Source: Phallusia fumigata
Lineage: Eukaryota; Chordata; Ascidiacea; Phlebobranchia; Ascidiidae
Direction: 5' to 3'
Assembly: GCA_008931825.1 (NCBI GenBank)
Contig: QXVZ01020502.1
Coordinates: forward strand, 1,262-22,622
DNA: 21,361 nt
Shown: in pieces, positions 19,501 through 21,361 of the stretch
Layout: the number at the start of each line of letters is the position of its first letter
Numbering within the stretch: the first letter of the stretch is position 1
Program-made: the position numbers and the translations under genes
The notes under the pieces: model-generated
The model's input: the letters and a program-made list of their open reading frames with translations, nothing else
Told to the model about the DNA's origin: nothing
The model's database searches: none

Positions 19501-21257
19501 CGGATGTAAAGGGCTCGCGGCTTGCTATACCGTTCAAAGTCAATCTGTGCTTGACCTTCGTCGCATCGTTGTCATTGTCATCATCGGTGTTGCTTTGCTT
19601 CTTCCACAGTGACGAGGCGATGATGTTGTGAATTTTAGGTAGACTGCCGTCCCCGTAGGTGCGAGGCCTTGTTCTACGAAGCACAAAGGTTGAGGTATTT
19701 AATCTACTTCGTAAGCGCGGAGAATGACAAAAAACAAATCTTTATTATAGCCGCAATTATTTTTTAATTTGCTACATTTTGTGTAGTAAGACTATTCAAG
19801 TTTTAGGTCGCGTGCGATATTGTTGCAACTTGACCAAACGAAATCAAGTTCAACTTACAATGGTCTGTATCCGTTTTGTCGACTTCTCATTCTCGATCTA
19901 TTTGTTCTTTGCCGACTCTGCCCCTCTCTTCCTCCGCTCTGACTATCACCCCTCGGTGGCTGGGCGCTGTTTTGAAGAAGGAGCTTTAATTTGGCTCCAA
20001 GGTCAGTTCTAGCTTGGTGTGGGGCTGTTTGGCCCCTTTTGGCGCTTCTGTTTCCCCGCTTGGTCGTTTCAGAGTCTTTGCCGGTCGCGGGGTCCGGCGG
20101 GGATTTGAGTTGCTGCTTTAGGTCGATGAGTAAAGCCCTCGTCTGCGCCTTGCTGTCTTCCTCTGTTGGCGTTTCTGCGGCGCAATATTCATGCAATGCA
20201 TGCGCGGAATTAAAATTACATTAATGCACTCATCCTCTTTTTTGTTTATTTTTGAAGTGACCATAATCTACTTTGCTTTAAGGCAAAATACAATTTTGTT
20301 TGTATATTAGTTCTGACGTTAAAAACCAGCGTTAACTATCATCTTTGTGGCCTTGTTAATGAGCACGTACCTTGTTTCGAGTCTTGTCGTAAAGCAGATT
20401 TAGCTGAATTCCGCAGTGCGCTGAGAGCCCGTATTTCACTTTTAAGAAGTCCCTCTCCATGGACGGGATAGTTTTGGTTGGGACTCTCGTGTTCGGCTTG
20501 GGCGTTTGCTTTGTGGTGAGCCGAAAGCGACGAGACCAGGTTGTTCCCTTGCTTGTTGAACTGCTTCTTAGCCACGTCGTTAGCAAGAGCTGCGGGCTTG
20601 CCAAAGAAAGGTGGCTTCTTTTGAGTGGGTTCTGCTAGCAAATAATAAATTGGCATTGTAGGTAGGGGTTGCAAGCATTTACCTGCAGTAAGCTGCAAAC
20701 TGCAAAAAACATCTAGCCAATTTAGCGGGATTTCGAACTTACAAGAGTATACCGTTGTCATTGGTCAGCATTGCTANGACCAGGTTGTTCCCTTGCTTGT
20801 TGAACTGCTTCTTAGCCACGTCGTTAGCAAGAGCTGCGGGCTTGCCAAAGAAAGGTGGCTTCTTTTGAGTGGGTTCTGCTAGCAAATAATAAATTGGCAT
20901 TGTAGGTAGGGGTTGCAAGCATTTACCTGCAGTAAGCTGCAAACTGCAAAAAACATCTAGCCAATTTAGCGGGATTTCGAACTTACAAGAGTATACCGTT
21001 GTCATTGGTCAGCATTGCTATTCCAGGAAAATCCGTGATAGATATATTTAACAATACATGATTGTTTATTACTGATTTTCGTCAGTGTTGTTAAATTTAC
21101 ACCATTTAGCCCTTGAAAAGTAATTGCCGTTATTCTGTTTTTTTCATCTAATTAACCTATAAACTGTGAATTAGAAGAAGCAAATGTTTCTAGTCTTACG
21201 GAAGTGCTTGGAATGCCGACTCTGTTTCGGTGTTACGATACTTGTGTACATAAGCAT
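16577..21257 (-). CDS. Unidentified 785-residue basic, low-complexity protein (ten exons, one 17-nt microexon)
   Basis: I do not recognise this gene. Ten exons on the minus strand join with GT..AG boundaries and matching phase throughout: 21200-21257, 20987-21017, 20927-20943 (17 nt), 20371-20631, 19859-20174, 19203-19673, 18464-18645, 17941-18100, 17492-17607 and 16577-17322. The ATG at 21255-21257 is preceded by an in-frame TAA, supporting the start. Residues 36-230 are Lys/Arg/Gln/Ser-rich and probably disordered, with short helical pieces (KSEIRALSALRNSAKSALRQ, RALLIDLKQQLK). Residues 386-540 are better ordered, with KVLRIAVVEPPLTARERQRR and PVDMFFRSLYQNHLSEPM. The last exon has LMDLQRLYRVMKKHGD, then a Tyr/Asn/Pro-rich stretch (YYYYPYQGNASVPSYPNNGQ). 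No signal peptide, membrane segment or catalytic motif is visible. A 243-bp assembly duplicate repeats exons 2-3 and part of 4. An E-box CACGTG lies at 21331-21336 upstream. Confidence 0.8.
18941..19185 (+). repeat. Direct duplication around one N with a 16-bp indel (two haplotypes) in an intron
   Basis: Copy 1 is 18941-19054 (114 bp), N is 19055 and copy 2 is 19056-19185 (130 bp). Both start tgtgggctttgttgtgtcat and end gccctaagacacaat. They differ by single bases and by an extra stretch in copy 2 around 19112-19127. It lies in the intron between the 19203-19673 and 18464-18645 exons of the minus-strand gene, so the coding sequence is unaffected. The arrangement matches the other N-centred duplications. 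Confidence 0.85.
20534..21020 (+). repeat. Identical 243-bp direct duplication around one N (assembly duplicate)
   Basis: Copy 1 is 20534-20776, N is 20777 and copy 2 is 20778-21020. I see no difference between them. The unit includes the 31-nt exon 2, the 17-nt microexon and the first 98 coding bases of exon 4 of the minus-strand gene, plus introns. The second set of exon 2 and microexon therefore also appears at 20743-20773 and 20683-20699. Either set gives the same protein. Exact identity including introns and a boundary at the N indicate unmerged overlapping contig ends. Confidence 0.92.
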
Positions 21258-21361
21258 TTGCCAACAAAACCCCCCGCGAACAATTTACAAGTATAGCACA
21301 CAAGTTCGATAACATTGCACCTTCTCCCATCACGTGTGGTTTCCACTCCTTGGTTGGCGAC

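Overview
This is eukaryotic, intron-rich, AT-rich DNA. It carries animal genes with short introns (about 60 bp to 1.25 kb) and GT..AG boundaries, and the proteins read as close invertebrate-chordate relatives of vertebrate families. The small introns, tight gene spacing, and neighbouring diverged copies of the same sequence around single N bases suggest a highly polymorphic tunicate such as Ciona. That organism assignment is an inference; the genes themselves are better supported.

Layout, left to right. 1-1824 (+): last seven exons of an unidentified coiled-coil protein. 2679-4324 (+): a complete seven-exon NADH-cytochrome b5 reductase, with a duplicated assembly fragment at exon 6. 4716-5888 (-): a complete two-exon TMEM241-type nucleotide-sugar transporter, tail-to-tail with the reductase. 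7558-8550 (+): a single-exon 330-residue seven-helix receptor of no family I can name. 8551-10661: a gene-free stretch with possible poly(A) signals. 10662-16228 (+): the N-terminal half of liprin-alpha in twelve visible exons, whose middle coiled-coil exons are missing at the N at 15670 and whose SAM-domain exons are not in the window. 16577-21257 (-): a complete ten-exon gene, reconstructed here from splice phases, that encodes a 785-residue basic, mostly disordered protein I do not recognise and includes a 17-nt microexon.

The genes do not form a pathway. They are a b5 reductase (ER/mitochondrial electron transfer), a Golgi-type sugar-nucleotide transporter, a receptor and a presynaptic scaffold that happen to be neighbours. 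No mobile element, CRISPR array, tRNA or rRNA was recognised.

The strongest structural signal is technical. The window has five single N bases (3985, 11233, 15670, 19055, 20777). Four sit exactly between two copies of the same sequence, either identical (contig-end overlap) or diverged with an indel (two haplotypes). The fifth sits where liprin-alpha loses a block of exons and its reading phase breaks. Annotations crossing these points should be treated with care. The most interesting biological items are the unidentified 785-residue gene with its microexon, its antisense position relative to unfinished liprin-alpha, and the orphan seven-helix receptor.
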